Position numbers and translations under genes: made by a program. A stretch of 64,000 nt of DNA from Halichondria panicea (taxonomy: Eukaryota; Porifera; Demospongiae; Suberitida; Halichondriidae), in assembly GCF_963675165.1 (NCBI RefSeq), contig NC_087384.1, positions 2,928,315-2,992,314 of the forward strand. The letters are read 5' to 3'. The notes below the pieces were generated by a model that was given only the letters and a program-made list of their open reading frames with translations, made no database searches and was not told where the DNA came from. The stretch's first letter is position 1, and each line of letters opens with the position of its first letter. Shown here piece by piece: positions 9,293 through 19,879 of this stretch.

Positions 9293-11270
9293 TCAGACTG
9301 AGAGTGATACTGAATCTGATTTCGAAGATGATGACCGTGAGTCTGAATCAGAGCATGAGTTTGAGGCTAGCACTGTTGGTGTTACAAAGCCCATGTAATT
9401 CTTTTTGCTGTACGAGTTCTACAGTGTATCAACCAAAAGACGTTTTACAAAAAACTGAACGTATTTATGGTATAGGTAGCAATACCCGTAAACGGCGCTT
9501 ACTTCCTCTATGGTATAAGAATTATCCATGGCTCCACTTAGCTTGAAAGTGTACTGTCATCAATGTAAATTTGGATCGGAATTAAATTTGAGAATTCCCA
9601 GAGCTGAACCAGCTTTTTCAACAGAAGGATTTTGTAATTGGAAAAAAGCCACCAAGAGGTTTAAAGATCATGAAATATCCCACGTGAAATATCCCACGCT
9701 CACCAACTTGCTGTTGCAGCTCATATTTCTCGTTGTCAAGTAAGTACCTGTCAATATAGTTAACAAGGACTCAACTTGGTCGCCGAAACAGCATACTTCG
9801 ACAACTTTCTGCCTTGCGCTATCTCGTACGTCAGGGTCTGGCAACGAAACGACCATGCTGGTGGTTCAAATCTAACAGTTCTACTGCAATTAGTATTGGA
9901 AGAGGTGAAGCTCAATCACCGGAATTTATCAATGAGCTAATTGAAATCATGTCCCACAGTGTATTACGTTCACTCCTGGCTAAAATGTTCGATCAGAGGT
10001 GGTTTGCTATCCTAGCAGATGAGACCAGAGACGTTTCCAACAGAGAAAAATTGGTTTTGTGCATACGATGGATTTTTATACAGTTAAGTGATGCAAAAGC
10101 TGAAACTGTACACAAGTCTTTAAGAGATTCGCTTATCAGTTTATCAGTTTGGGGTTTAACTTCGAAAATTGCAGAGGACAAGGCTATGATGGAGCAAGCG
10201 CCTTTCAAGGACATATTTCTGGAGTGGCAAAATGGTTTAAAGATGAAAACCCTGCCGCTGTGTCAGTACACTGCTTAGCACACTGTGTCAACCTTACTTT
10301 GCAAGAAGTAACTCGTAAAGTTACATGTATTAAGGAAGGACTTAATTTCGCTATGGAGGCAATACAGCTCATCAAATTTTCCCCAAAACGACAAGTTGTT
10401 TTTGAGAACATACAAACTCAGCAAGTTTCCCCACATTCCTCGATCCGTTCCTTGTGTCCAACTCGATGGACAGTACGTACTGGAGCAATGCAAGCTATTG
10501 TGAAAACAAAAACATTGCAGTTAACGATGGAACAATCATCACATGACTGTTCAAGACGTGCCAGTGGGGTTTTGGCTCTAATGGATAGGTTTTCGACTTA
10601 CTTTGGGCTAAAATTGTCTATTCTAATATTCAGTATGATTGAACAGCTCTCAATTACCCTTCAAAGTATCAACACAACTGCTAATGGTGGTTTCTTTGCT
10701 GTTGTGATACAAGCCCTTCAAAGAATCCGTACTGATGAACTGTTTCTTTCATTTTTTGAAATGGTTCGCAACGAAACAAAGCAGCCGTGATCCGTGATCC
10801 TCCGGTTTTACCCAGAAAGAGACAAATCCCTAGAAGAATAGATGATGGTGCCTACTGTTGAAGATCTGTACAGAAAAGAATACTATCAGGCTATTGATTG
10901 CGTTAAGGGAGAACTGGAGAGGCGTTTCAACATAGAAAAAATGTTGATTAACAGTGCAAATGGCAAGTCATATTCGTTCCCTAACACATTTAAGGAGATT
11001 TATGATAAAGACATCGACATGGAGAAGCTTTCTTTACAACTTCAGTTGCTACCTGACGCAATGAAAGGTTCTCCAACTAAAATTAAGGAAGTAACAAGAA
11101 TTCGAACTATTTGTGACATCCTGAATGACCAGCCTGGAGTAAAAAATTTATTGTCAGAAGTACATAAAGTTCTCGGGATATATTACACCATTCCAGGTAC
11201 TACTGCATCTGCCGAAAGAAGTTTCTCAGCCCTTAAACGGATCAAGACGTATTTAAGGAACTCAGCATAG
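9293..11270 (+). pseudogene. hAT transposase (TTF finger, DUF4371, hAT C-terminal dimerisation), 3' part
   Basis: Continuation of the gene begun at 6428. An acidic stretch is followed by a TTF/ZMYM-type zinc finger region (YPWLHL, VYCHQCKF, FCNWKKATKRFKDHE, 9420-9690). A DUF4371-type core follows: WFAILADETRDVSN (first Asp, about 10010), CRGQGYDGASA (second Asp, about 10175) and HCLAHCVNL. Last comes the hATC dimerisation block TTASAERSFSALKRIKTYLR (Glu, 11215) near 11200-11265. The catalytic residues are present, but the frame changes near 9700, 10180 and 10850 and has a stop at 10788. It is therefore inactive. It resembles ZMYM1/THAP0-like hAT proteins of animals. Confidence 0.88.
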
Positions 11271-11618
11271 ACTGAACCATTGCATGTTACTTCATGTACA
11301 TCGTCAACAGACAGATGAATTAGATCTTAACACGATAGCTAAAGAATTTGTAAGCAGCTTTTTTTGGACGTTTCTAAATGATTATATTTTTGTGTGAGGA
11401 ATTTTTATGAATGCAATTCTGCTGTATAATTATAATTATTATATCAGAGCTAATAAGCTTGTAGCTAGCCCGTAGCTAATTATGATGTCATAATGAGGAG
11501 GTATGGTTCCGGCGCTCCACGCCGGGGCGGTGCCACTTGGGTGGTGCAAACTTGGGTGGTGCTTTGCACCACCCAAGTAGCCCCCCAACTTTTAAACTGT
11601 TCCTACTCCACTGGATAC

Positions 11619-13580
11619 ATACAGTGTAGGACGGATTGAAGAGTTTTAACTGTCTGGAAGATCGGCTGCGGCAGTCTATAGATACAGTACAAGTGAGTGG
11701 ACGTGTATTACATTTTACTTGAGAGTACAACTGAATGCAGGTTTTAAACTTTCATTGTAGCAGCTACCAGTTCGTCGTTAGTGCAAGTGAATGAAAATTG
11801 TCTGAATGTAGCCTCCTTCGCAGCCTCTCCTTTTTCTGTTCTTTGTCACACGGTCAATAAGATAAAATACGGTAAGAATTGGAGGAACAAAGAAAGAAAG
11901 AAAGAACGAACCGTCCAAGAAAAAGGAGAGCCTGCCTCGCTAAGTCGCGTGACGGTGGCACAGTGGTGGCACAGTGAAAATGAGCGTGGGCTTTCAGTAG
12001 ATGGGCGGAGCCTGACAGGCAACAAAGCCACAGGATGCCTACGCGCATGCAGACTTTATAATTATATAATTATGCGATATTAGATGGCTTTAAATTAATA
12101 GATCTACCTAGCATATATAGGTCTTATCTTTGAGCCTATCCTCAAGCCTCAAATTGAGGCTTGAGTTATTATTATTATTTTATTGAGCAGTAGTCTAGTC
12201 TAGAAACAGTGTATTTGAGAATGACATGACAATGTTGCAAGGTTGTGATCTCATGAGTACTGACAAAGTGAGACTAAACCATACTAATTTGTGTGCATTT
12301 GTGTGCATGAGACAGGGGCGCGAGCACCAATGCCCTTAGTTCAATACATGTAATAGATGTTAGATCGATAGGGTCCAGTCAATTCCATAGTCGTGCAATC
12401 CTATTGTAGTCCTTTTGGAAACTTTCTGGCAGTAGAACCAGCTCTATAGTGGATACGGAAATAATACCTGCAGATAAGCACTCACGGTCTACATTGTCTG
12501 TCGTAATACATTGTCTGTCGTAATTTGAGACACTCGAGACACTCGACTAGGTCGAACTTGAGGTCTTAAGAGTAAGGCGAGTTTTGTAGTCTGTAGTTCT
12601 GCTGTATAGTAATTATCCGAGGATAAAATTGGTTGCCCTTGCTCTTCTAGTTTGGATAGTGTGATTCTTCTTTATTATATTCTTCTACTTGGACTAAAAC
12701 ATTCCTTCTGATAACATGAAGGGATCTGTAGGATTTTTCAATTGGAGTATTGCTGTGAGTTGTCCAGGATAGGTTCCTTATTTGCCCAGGTCCTTTTGAC
12801 AAGGGTAGTCTCCAGCCTCATCTTGTAGAGCTAACTTTTACATACTGTTCTGTAGCTTCACACACTCTTTGCCTGGTAAATACTGTGTGTCACACTGTGT
12901 GAGAGGGCGGTTTACTCTTGCCCACGCTCAATTAAATTTGGCTACGTCAGCGGGGCAGGCCTTCCTTTTTCTTAGTGGCTTCCTTTTTTCTTTCCAATTA
13001 TTCCCGTATGGTGACAAACAAGATTATAACTGAAAAAGGAAGGCCTGCGAAGTAGTTTGTAGCATCATAATAATGATGTTGTTCAACTGCAGACGCTTGG
13101 CACGATTCGCATGGCAAAATTACATGACATTGGTAATGATCCAATCCCAAGTGCAACTATTCGATGTGAACAGAATGGAAATTGTATTGATTGAAGTGAA
13201 ATTGCACACAGCTCAAAACAACTCGACACTACAAAAGTGTTGTCCCAGAAATATTTGCATTGGAAGATAGATGTGTTTTCGATGTAGTGACGATCCGTGT
13301 AAAGGTCCCCATCAAGTTTGCCAAAGAGAGATTCTTGACGGTGGTTACATATCAAGCAAGATGTCAGATGGCAGTGGTGTTGAACTGAAAGGTGAACAAT
13401 ATGTTGACTATTTTTCGCGGTACCCTGAAGTTGATAAACTAACACGATTGAACTGACCAACTTCACTAGAAGGGGGTCGAGGTGGTAGCGGGTCAGATGG
13501 CTGCCCAACCCCCACAAACGAACACACCTCATCAACAATTGATTGCAACACTCGGTCTCAAAGAGTCACAGTAAACTAGC
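11619..13580. other. Unassigned sequence with stem-loops
   Basis: No gene could be supported. 12141-12165 is a perfect 12-bp palindrome (CTCAAGCCTCAA with its complement). 12955-12971 (GCAGGCCTTCCTTTTTC) pairs perfectly with 13032-13048 across a 60-base loop. Short coding-like pieces at 13090-13460 (+) have no recognisable motif. Confidence 0.35.
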
Positions 13581-14098
13581 TTAACGTTTTCCCTGCTTTA
13601 ATTAAAAGTGAATATTTGCATATTTTTTATAACCGTATATTAAAAACACTTGTAACCAGGTAGAACCGGATCTGTCGCATCCATGGACTCATCTAGCAAC
13701 CAACCACCAACCACCACCCCACAAATAACAATTGTTAACAGATATAAGTGTTCAGAATGTTCTCACGGTGACATGACATCTTTTCCCGGAAAATCAGGTT
13801 TACAAGTTCATTGGTGGCTCATGATATCCACTGTTGTACTAACTAAGTAAGACTACTCACTTACCAAGATGGTCCACCTCAAATTCTCAGGCTCTTTCCT
13901 CTGAAAGGAAGCTTCCTACAGCTATGATCTGCCATAAGCATCGATATTCTCACTTCCCTAGAACGATCGTATAAAACGGTCACTTTTCTTTCGACGATTC
14001 TGAACCTCGAAGCAAAATAGTAAAAATACCACGTGAAAGAGCAGCTCAATGCAGCGTGCGCATAGCTCCAACACAGCGTAAAGCGGGGAAAGGGTTAA
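13581..14098. mobile_element. piggyBac-type MITE, family 2, copy 1
   Basis: Flanked by TTAA at 13581-13584 and 14095-14098. The right end, GCGGGGAAAGGGTTAA, is the complement of the left end of the copy at 35901; the left end here is diverged (TTAACGTTTTCCCTGC). Internal matches to the 35.9-kb copy include CATAGCTCCAACACAGCGT near the right end and GTTTACAAGTTCA. No transposase remains. Assignment to piggyBac rests on the TTAA target and CCCTTT-type ends. Confidence 0.65.
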
Positions 14099-15373
14099 TC
14101 TTTATCTCAAGTCCAACTATTATTGCATGCTACCCTTGCATGCTACCCTCACACCACCGCTGTTTCAAGACTCCACTCAAGCTCTGTTTACATCCGACTA
14201 GAAAAACATTTGCCTTTAAAAAGCGTGGAAACAAGAAATTCGACGAGTGCATAACTCCAATCCGTTACAACACATGTAATAATTCCCGAAATGTATTAGG
14301 ATGTTATTTTGTTACTTTATGTTATATATTATTTGCTTATTTGCTAGTATGTATACATGTATAGGGTAAGTTGAATGATTGGAATGTTTACATAGTATTA
14401 CATAATCAATCATATTGAAACTTTGTGATACAAGGTATGTGTTTTAGTTTTGTTTTAGTTTTGTGATACCCCCCCTTTACAGTTTTGAGCAAAGACAGTG
14501 CCAAGTAAAGATAAAGAGCCAAAGATCTAGAGGAAAGACAGTCCCAATAGAAAGACAGTCCCAATAGAAAGAGCAAAGTCATTGATGCATGAAGTATGAC
14601 AATGATTTCATGACAGAACAATCTGGGGCTATACTAAGACAGTGCCAAGTATAAAGAGCCAAATAAAGACAAAGATCTAGACGAAAGACAGTCCCAATAG
14701 AAAGAGCAAAGAAAGAGCAAAGACAGTCCAGACAATGCATTGATGCATGAAGTATGATAATGATTTGATAACAGACTCAGGGCTACTATATAGCTACTGG
14801 GCTATACTTTGACAGTGCGCACATGTGTATACTGTCAGTGTATAGACAACCTATACAATTAACAAACTATATGTGATAGCCAAAGACTGTTCAATTTGCC
14901 ACAACCAGAATTAATGATCCTATAATTGAAAGATTGTTAATCTGTCACTGCACTATTGTGATGCTATTTTTATTATGATACAAGTTATCAGCACATGTTC
15001 ATGACGTTGTAACGGATTGGAGTTATGCACTCGCCGAATTTTTTTAAAGGTGTAGCAATTTTTCACATTGCAAAAGTCGGATTCCCTTTCTCAGTAGTAT
15101 TTAAATTTAATAGTGTATTATATAACTGAAAGAGTAACGTTCAACCCACCGTCTGTACTATAGGAATATAGGAATATTTGGATTATAGCCATCTTGATAG
15201 AGTACTTCGAAGGTGAGTAGTCATTCAATATTTATGTAGACCACCTGTATACATAGACCACCTGTATACATGTGCACATGTGTGTGTGCGTACGCATATG
15301 TGAACATGGGAAAAGGTAAGAGGCGTTGACAACCTTTGAAGTTTGTATGTGAATGGGGAAAATTCGCGAGCAC

Positions 15374-15380
15374 TATATAA
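15374..15380 (+). promoter_or_regulatory. TATA box
   Basis: TATATAA, about 50 bases upstream of an exon-like segment ending in a GTAAGT donor at 15428. It suggests a pol II promoter for the candidate gene at 15483-15943. Confidence 0.4.
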
Positions 15381-15482
15381 AGCAGTTCCCAATGCTGTTT
15401 TCATCTCAACAAAGCTTAATACGTATGGTAAGTGATTTTTTTTGATTGCTTTGCTTACCAGTTTGTATAACTGTGATACAGA

Positions 15483-15943
15483 ATGGCAACTCCTGAACAA
15501 ACACCTCAGCGTCCAGCCCCCAGTCACTCCTCCAATCCCAAGGCCTGTCTCTCAGGGACAGTCACATGTGAGCCAGCATGTCACACAACGGTTCACAAAG
15601 TACAGGTGACTCAAAGCAGGTGTGTCGTAGTGTGTCGTAATGAAGCATTGAAACATGATACCTGCCACTCTCTCCATCTCACTTTAACTGACACTGAATT
15701 CTTTCCCAGTGGAGACAGATTCATATGAATCTAGTAGTAGTAGTGATGAAGACTACACTCCTGCTCCACAGCGTGGTAGAGGCAGGGGCCGTGGTGGGGG
15801 TGGTGCAGGTGCAGGCAGACGTGTCTACGTAAGTATTGAAGTTTTAATATTAATTAATAGTGTTGTTTGAACTTTGAACTTTCCATAATTTCCTCCATCT
15901 GCAGATATTCAATGCACCAGTGACTATCAATCAGCATAAATAA
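15483..15943 (+). CDS. Candidate spliced small protein (Ser/Asp-rich then RGG-like), function unknown
   Basis: A non-coding first exon after the TATA box ends at 15427|GTAAGT, and a 54-base intron ends CAG at 15481. Coding starts with ATG 15483 (MATPEQTPQRPAPSHSS). A donor at 15568 (GTGAGC) joins in phase to an exon at 15710-15828 (acceptor TTTCCCAG, donor GTAAGT). That exon reads ETDSYESSSSSDEDY, TPAP, then GRGRGRGGGGAGAGRR. The last exon, 15905-15943 (acceptor CTGCAG), ends VTINQHK-stop. The total is about 80 residues. An alternative donor at 15606 does not keep this frame. An acidic Ser/Asp stretch followed by an Arg/Gly stretch is typical of nucleic-acid-binding nuclear proteins or transposase N-termini. 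Splicing is predicted by eye; I do not recognise the family. It lies within a Helitron-like unit, so it could be captured cargo. Confidence 0.4.
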
Positions 15944-16187
15944 TCAATCAGCATAAATAACTCTTGAACTCTTGAATGTATTATAACAATCCTATGTAAA
16001 ACCTACTGATAAAATGTGAATAAGATAATGTGAATTGTACAACAATGACTAGCCTCGGACCACCCAGATTAGTATTTCAATCGTCATCACTAGCCTCCTT
16101 CACAAGGCAGTGAGGCCTGTAATAGAGGCTATCATAATTATTACATGCCTGTCTAAACATGCCTGTCTAAGTAAATTCTTAATCCAA

Positions 16188-17593
16188 TCCGACTAGAAAA
16201 ACATTTGCAATGTGAAAAATTGCTAGAATTGGCCAGGGGAACCACAAAAAAGCGTGGGAACAAGAAATCAGACGAGAGCATAACTCCAATCCGTTACAAC
16301 GTCAATCACATGTATACTGGTAGTTTTCCCATGTTTTCCCAGCCAATATGCCACGCAATTTTTACTGGTGGAGTGATGACCAATCCCTATATATATTTAT
16401 TATACATCCATTTTAGAATGTGGGGCACATAATCATGATGATTTGTGATGAATTGATGTTCCTAATACATGCAGTGTTGAGCACAGGTACACACAGTCCA
16501 TCCATGCGTAGTAACATGCACGGACCGTACTGGTGACTGCATGGAATGATGTGGTGGATGGAAGCTGATAGGTGGATCTGGAACACAGTCTATTATTTAA
16601 TATACTATGTATTGTACATGTTCATGACGTTGTAACGGATTGGAGTTATGCTCTCGTCTGATTTCTTGTTCCCACGCTTTTTTGTGGTTCCCCTGGCCAA
16701 TCCTAGCAATTTTTCACATTGCAAATGTTTTTCTAGTCGGATTCCCTTTCTTTTTCAGTACAGTTTACGTATCATGACATGCATAAAGTGGAACGTCAAG
16801 AGGCAGTACAAGAAGAGAAGACAGGACTAATCAGATATCTTCTGGAATATCTCTGGGCTAATAATTATAGTAGAATGAGTAATAATTTATTGCTTGATAA
16901 TTATGTTGAATTTGCGAATCAGTATTAAATGACAGCCATTTTAAGAGCATGATATCTAGCCAGTGCATATAGCATGCCTGTCAGAGAAAGGGAGCTAGAG
17001 CTGAACAGTGTGAAGAAAAGGAACACCTCAGGCTCTGGAAAAGCACTGCTGCACTGATTTTAGGCGCACGGTTTATTAGCCACGCCTATCTATTATTATT
17101 GGCCACAACGCAATTGCTGAGTCATTAAAGATGGCGGAATTGTCTAGGTAAGAGAAATAGAGACTGAGAGGTCATCTGCCTCGTGGAAGCAATCGCAAAT
17201 CTGAAGAAGCGCTTTGTAATCCAGGTTGTAGTCGTTTGGAAACCCTGTGCAGAATGTCCTGGAGATGGCTGTACTTGGAGTAAATGCTGGGCAAGAAACT
17301 TACTTACTCACTTACTTACTTACTTACTTAGTCAGTCAGACAAAGAGCGGTGAAACGTCGAAATAGTGCAATTTTTAAAATGAAAATATTCATTCATTAA
17401 AATGTTTATGGATTATGAAATGAGAGATACAAAGAGAGAAAAGGCTAAATAAACTATCTGTTCAGCCAGTTTCTTGATGTGGCCTTTCCCTGCAGAGATA
17501 GAACAGTTTGAACATGAGTCAAAATAATTGAAATAATGCTAAACACGGGCAAACCCACTGCCAATCCTATGTAAAACCTACTGGTTTTACTAA
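16188..17593 (+). mobile_element. Non-autonomous Helitron, copy 1
   Basis: A 1.4-kb unit about 98% identical by eye to 41022-42437. The termini follow Helitron rules: host A at 16187, 5' TCCGACTAG, 3' CTAA at 17590-17593, host T at 17594. The 3' end is preceded by a perfect 8-bp hairpin (GTAAAACC-TACT-GGTTTTAC, 17571-17590). There is no target duplication. The 5' part is a long foldback: 16188-16303 is the inverse of 16626-16741. A CTTA simple repeat lies at 17299-17330. No Rep/helicase gene is encoded. Confidence 0.8.
17571..17590 (+). repeat. Helitron 3'-terminal hairpin
   Basis: Stem GTAAAACC/GGTTTTAC with a 4-base loop, immediately followed by TAA. It is conserved in the copy at 42415-42434. 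Confidence 0.75.
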
Positions 17594-17916
17594 TAAATTT
17601 TTTGCCACAAACAGCTGCAAGTGGGAGAGCATTAAATCCAAATGAGCATTAAATAGAAGAAAATAATTATGAGTTAGTGTTTTGTTTTTAAAGGGTTCAT
17701 TCGGCCGGTTTCCAAGACACCTTTGAGGTACGGCCTTCATCTCGTTTTTCGTTGTTTTCGAGGGATTCGTCTTTGTTATTGGGACACTGCAGGTGATAAA
17801 CACACACAGTAACATTGAATACTCACAATAGTCTTCACTCACCGTATTGACGCTGCCCAGTGTTTGTTTGTTAGCTCTAAGGTCTCTTGGACCAGTGTGC
17901 TCAGAGACACAAATGG

Positions 17917-18141
17917 AAGGAATACTTTTAGCCACACATTCAATGAACGGGCAGTAAACCGTTTGACATAAGTCTCCATGAACAAACAACCAATGGGCAA
18001 GAATGCGTGTGAAACATTGAACAATTAAGTTCTACACTTAGAGTTTAAGTAATAACAGAAAGAAAAGGTGGTTACCCAGGAATACTTTTAGCCACACATT
18101 CAATGAACGGGCAGTAAACCGTTTGACGTAAGTCTCCATGT
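17917..18141. repeat. Direct duplication of about 60 bp
   Basis: AGGAATACTTTTAGCCACAC through AAGTCTCCATG occurs at about 17918-17981 and again at 18079-18141, nearly identical. It lies in the presumed intron between the OTU exon and its downstream exon. Confidence 0.75.
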
Positions 18142-18189
18142 ATAACAACAATAGGCAACCTACGCACAGAGTACGTGTGAAACACTTAC

Positions 18190-18560
18190 TTTGTCACAAC
18201 TTTGTAGTGGTCACCCGTGTGATAAATATACAAACCCCGAGGAGGGGGGATGTTGGGGTCTATTTTGCTCGGACAGTGACACAGCCAGGCATTTCCAGCC
18301 GTTCTCGAGTAGACGAACACCCTTCGCTCGAGCAGATGGGCCAGTGCAAAGATCTCCAAGTGAGTTCCCCAGATACGTGTTTGGTCCATTTGCGTGCCCC
18401 TGACGTAGGGTATCATGTCCGGGTAACCATCAACCAATGTTTACCATAAACAAGTGTTGAAAATCACACATGTGGGCTCGCCTGACAGTAATGTGTTGAA
18501 GCCGGTAATGACCACAGACATTGCCCTGAACATGCACGCTCCATCCCGTCAACGAGCGAG
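18190..18560 (-). pseudogene. OTU cysteine protease domain, downstream of helicase
   Basis: The catalytic Cys motif DGACMFRAMSVVITG (18545-18500) and the C-terminal OTU block IWGTHLEIFALAHLL ... YIYHTGDHYKVV (His near 18206) are in one frame, with a single TAA stop near 18448. OTU domains are deubiquitinase-like proteases and occur in Helentron-type Helitrons (family knowledge). A donor (AAA|GTAAGT at 18190) closes the exon. A possible last exon begins at 17786 after CACCTGCAG. Same strand and same order as the PIF1-like helicase at 18900-19440, so this is probably one polyprotein relic. Confidence 0.75.
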
Positions 18561-18899
18561 GGTAAATGGAGCCGAGTCAGGGCAATGTTTGGTCCGCCGG
18601 CGGTGACGATATTTCTGCGGTGATTAATTTTCAGCAGCAAACACGCCGATTTCTGTTCAACCTCGGGTTGAAGCAGAACGATTCACTACCACGATTCTCT
18701 GGGTCTTCAACTATATGGCAATCACCAGCAGAGGTGACTGCCTCGTTTAGTTTCTTAACTGGGGGTTTGTCAACTTCAAGGTTACATTGCCGTTTGGCTG
18801 GCGGGAAGACTGCAGGCGTCCTTTCCTTCCGTTTCTTAACTGGGGGTTTGTCGACATTACTCCCTCCAACCGTACACTGCCGTTTGACAATCGCAGCTG

Positions 18900-19776
18900 T
18901 CATTTTCCTTTTTCTGTTTTGTTTAACGGGTACGCTGCCAAGTCTGGCCTGAATGCTAGCCTGAGCCTGTTACACTCCTCCACGCACGCCATGATGGAGT
19001 CGGGTGTAAAGGTCTATGGACCTGACTCTGGACAACGCCATGCCCTCACCAAACACGCTGTCAGATAGGTCGATGATGGCTTGGCTCTTGTGTATGGTGA
19101 CGGCATAAGCGACTATTAAAGGGAGTAGAATTTTTTCAGGACACAGAACCGGTTAGCGACTCTGGTCACTTCTGCCACACGTTAACAGTCACGTGTTTAG
19201 ATTCTATTTCAAGAACGGTGCTAGACCGTCTTCGGTGGACAGGTTTCGTCTCAACATGATGCGGGCCAGGTGGAGCACTTCTTCCAGACCAGCCGTCAAG
19301 CTGCTGTCTTTGTTCATTTCTGTCAGACGCTTTTCGGCCTGTTTGTTCCACTTTCCGTTGGCGCAGGCACCCTCGTCGATTACGTCTCTACAACGCAGTG
19401 GTATTATCTTACTGTCTAGAGTGTTCAGAGTTAACACGCTTTTCTAGTCGAGAAAAGCCATATGGGTTTTTTTACCCTCGCGTTTCAGTTGCTCGTACTT
19501 TTCTAGTACGGGTCTGTCAGGCCGCCTGTTCGCTAGGAAATCCCCTCCTGACGCTTTGAGTGTATAATTTGTCCCTTTCGTTGAAAGAGCAACATCAATA
19601 CTAATGTGCCAGAAGTTTAGGTGGCCATCTCCCAAGAAGCAGACTGGTCGCGGGTAGATGCCAGCATACAGTCCAGAAGTACAGAAGGTTGGTGCTCCAA
19701 CTGCCACTCCCTGGACGGTTGTCGACTCCCACAATCCCCCCTGCCAAACGAGGAGCACCGATGAGTAACGGTCCAA
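18900..19776 (-). pseudogene. PIF1-like (Helitron-type) helicase fragment
   Basis: The C-terminal helicase motifs are clear: LIVAYAVTIHKSQAI (about 19105-19065) and GMALSRVRS (about 19035-19005). Upstream lies the block LTAGLEEVLHLARIMLRRNL (about 19300-19240), which in Helitron/PIF1 proteins precedes the GLVNG turn. The 19444-19776 segment is probably the preceding part, but I see no convincing Walker A or B motif. Frameshifts and stops occur near 19200, so it is inactive. A Lys/Pro-rich linker with repeated KPPVKK (18700-18890) connects it to the OTU domain. Confidence 0.65.
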
Positions 19777-19879
19777 TAATCTTCAATCGGACGGTAGGTT
19801 TAGCCGGGAGAACACTCGGCAAGAAGACTGAACTCCTCCCCATTATATTAACCATGCAGTGTCGCAACAATATGATTTA

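Larger units (their letters stand above)
6236..11613 (+). mobile_element. hAT-superfamily transposon with 5-bp target duplication, split by a Harbinger element
   Basis: Perfect 17-bp terminal inverted repeats: CAGTGGAGTAGGAACAG at 6236-6252 and its complement at 11597-11613. They are flanked by GATAC at 6231-6235 and 11614-11618, a 5-bp direct repeat. Most hAT elements make 8-bp duplications; a hAT5 group with 5 bp is known from repeat catalogues. G-rich and C-rich imperfect palindromes lie just inside both ends (6253-6310 and 11520-11590). The encoded transposase is broken. A Harbinger element occupies 6513-9292, so the hAT copy is the older of the two. Confidence 0.85.
14193..16010 (+). mobile_element. 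Helitron-like element related to the 16.2-kb and 41.0-kb copies, diverged
   Basis: Starts A|TCCGACTAGAAAAACATTTG at 14193, the 5' terminus of the two well-preserved copies. It has the same foldback arms: 14193-14272 against 15004-15078, sharing CATAACTCCAATCCGTTAC. It ends in CAATCCTATGTAAAACCTACTG (15988-16008), the 3'-terminal hairpin region of the other copies, but the second half of the hairpin and CTAA are lost. About 0.8 kb between the right foldback arm and the 3' end is unique to this copy and contains a candidate small gene. The boundaries at the 3' end are approximate. Confidence 0.55.

Noticed and set aside
9860..9880. GGTTCAAATC resembling a tRNA B box
   Set aside because: It lies in hAT transposase coding; no cloverleaf can be built around it.
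13083..13538. 151-aa minus-strand open frame
   Set aside because: No motif, and both strands are similarly open here; no splice or promoter support.
18566..19068. Plus-strand open frames of 93-128 aa
   Set aside because: Antisense shadows of the minus-strand linker between the PIF1-like helicase and the OTU domain.
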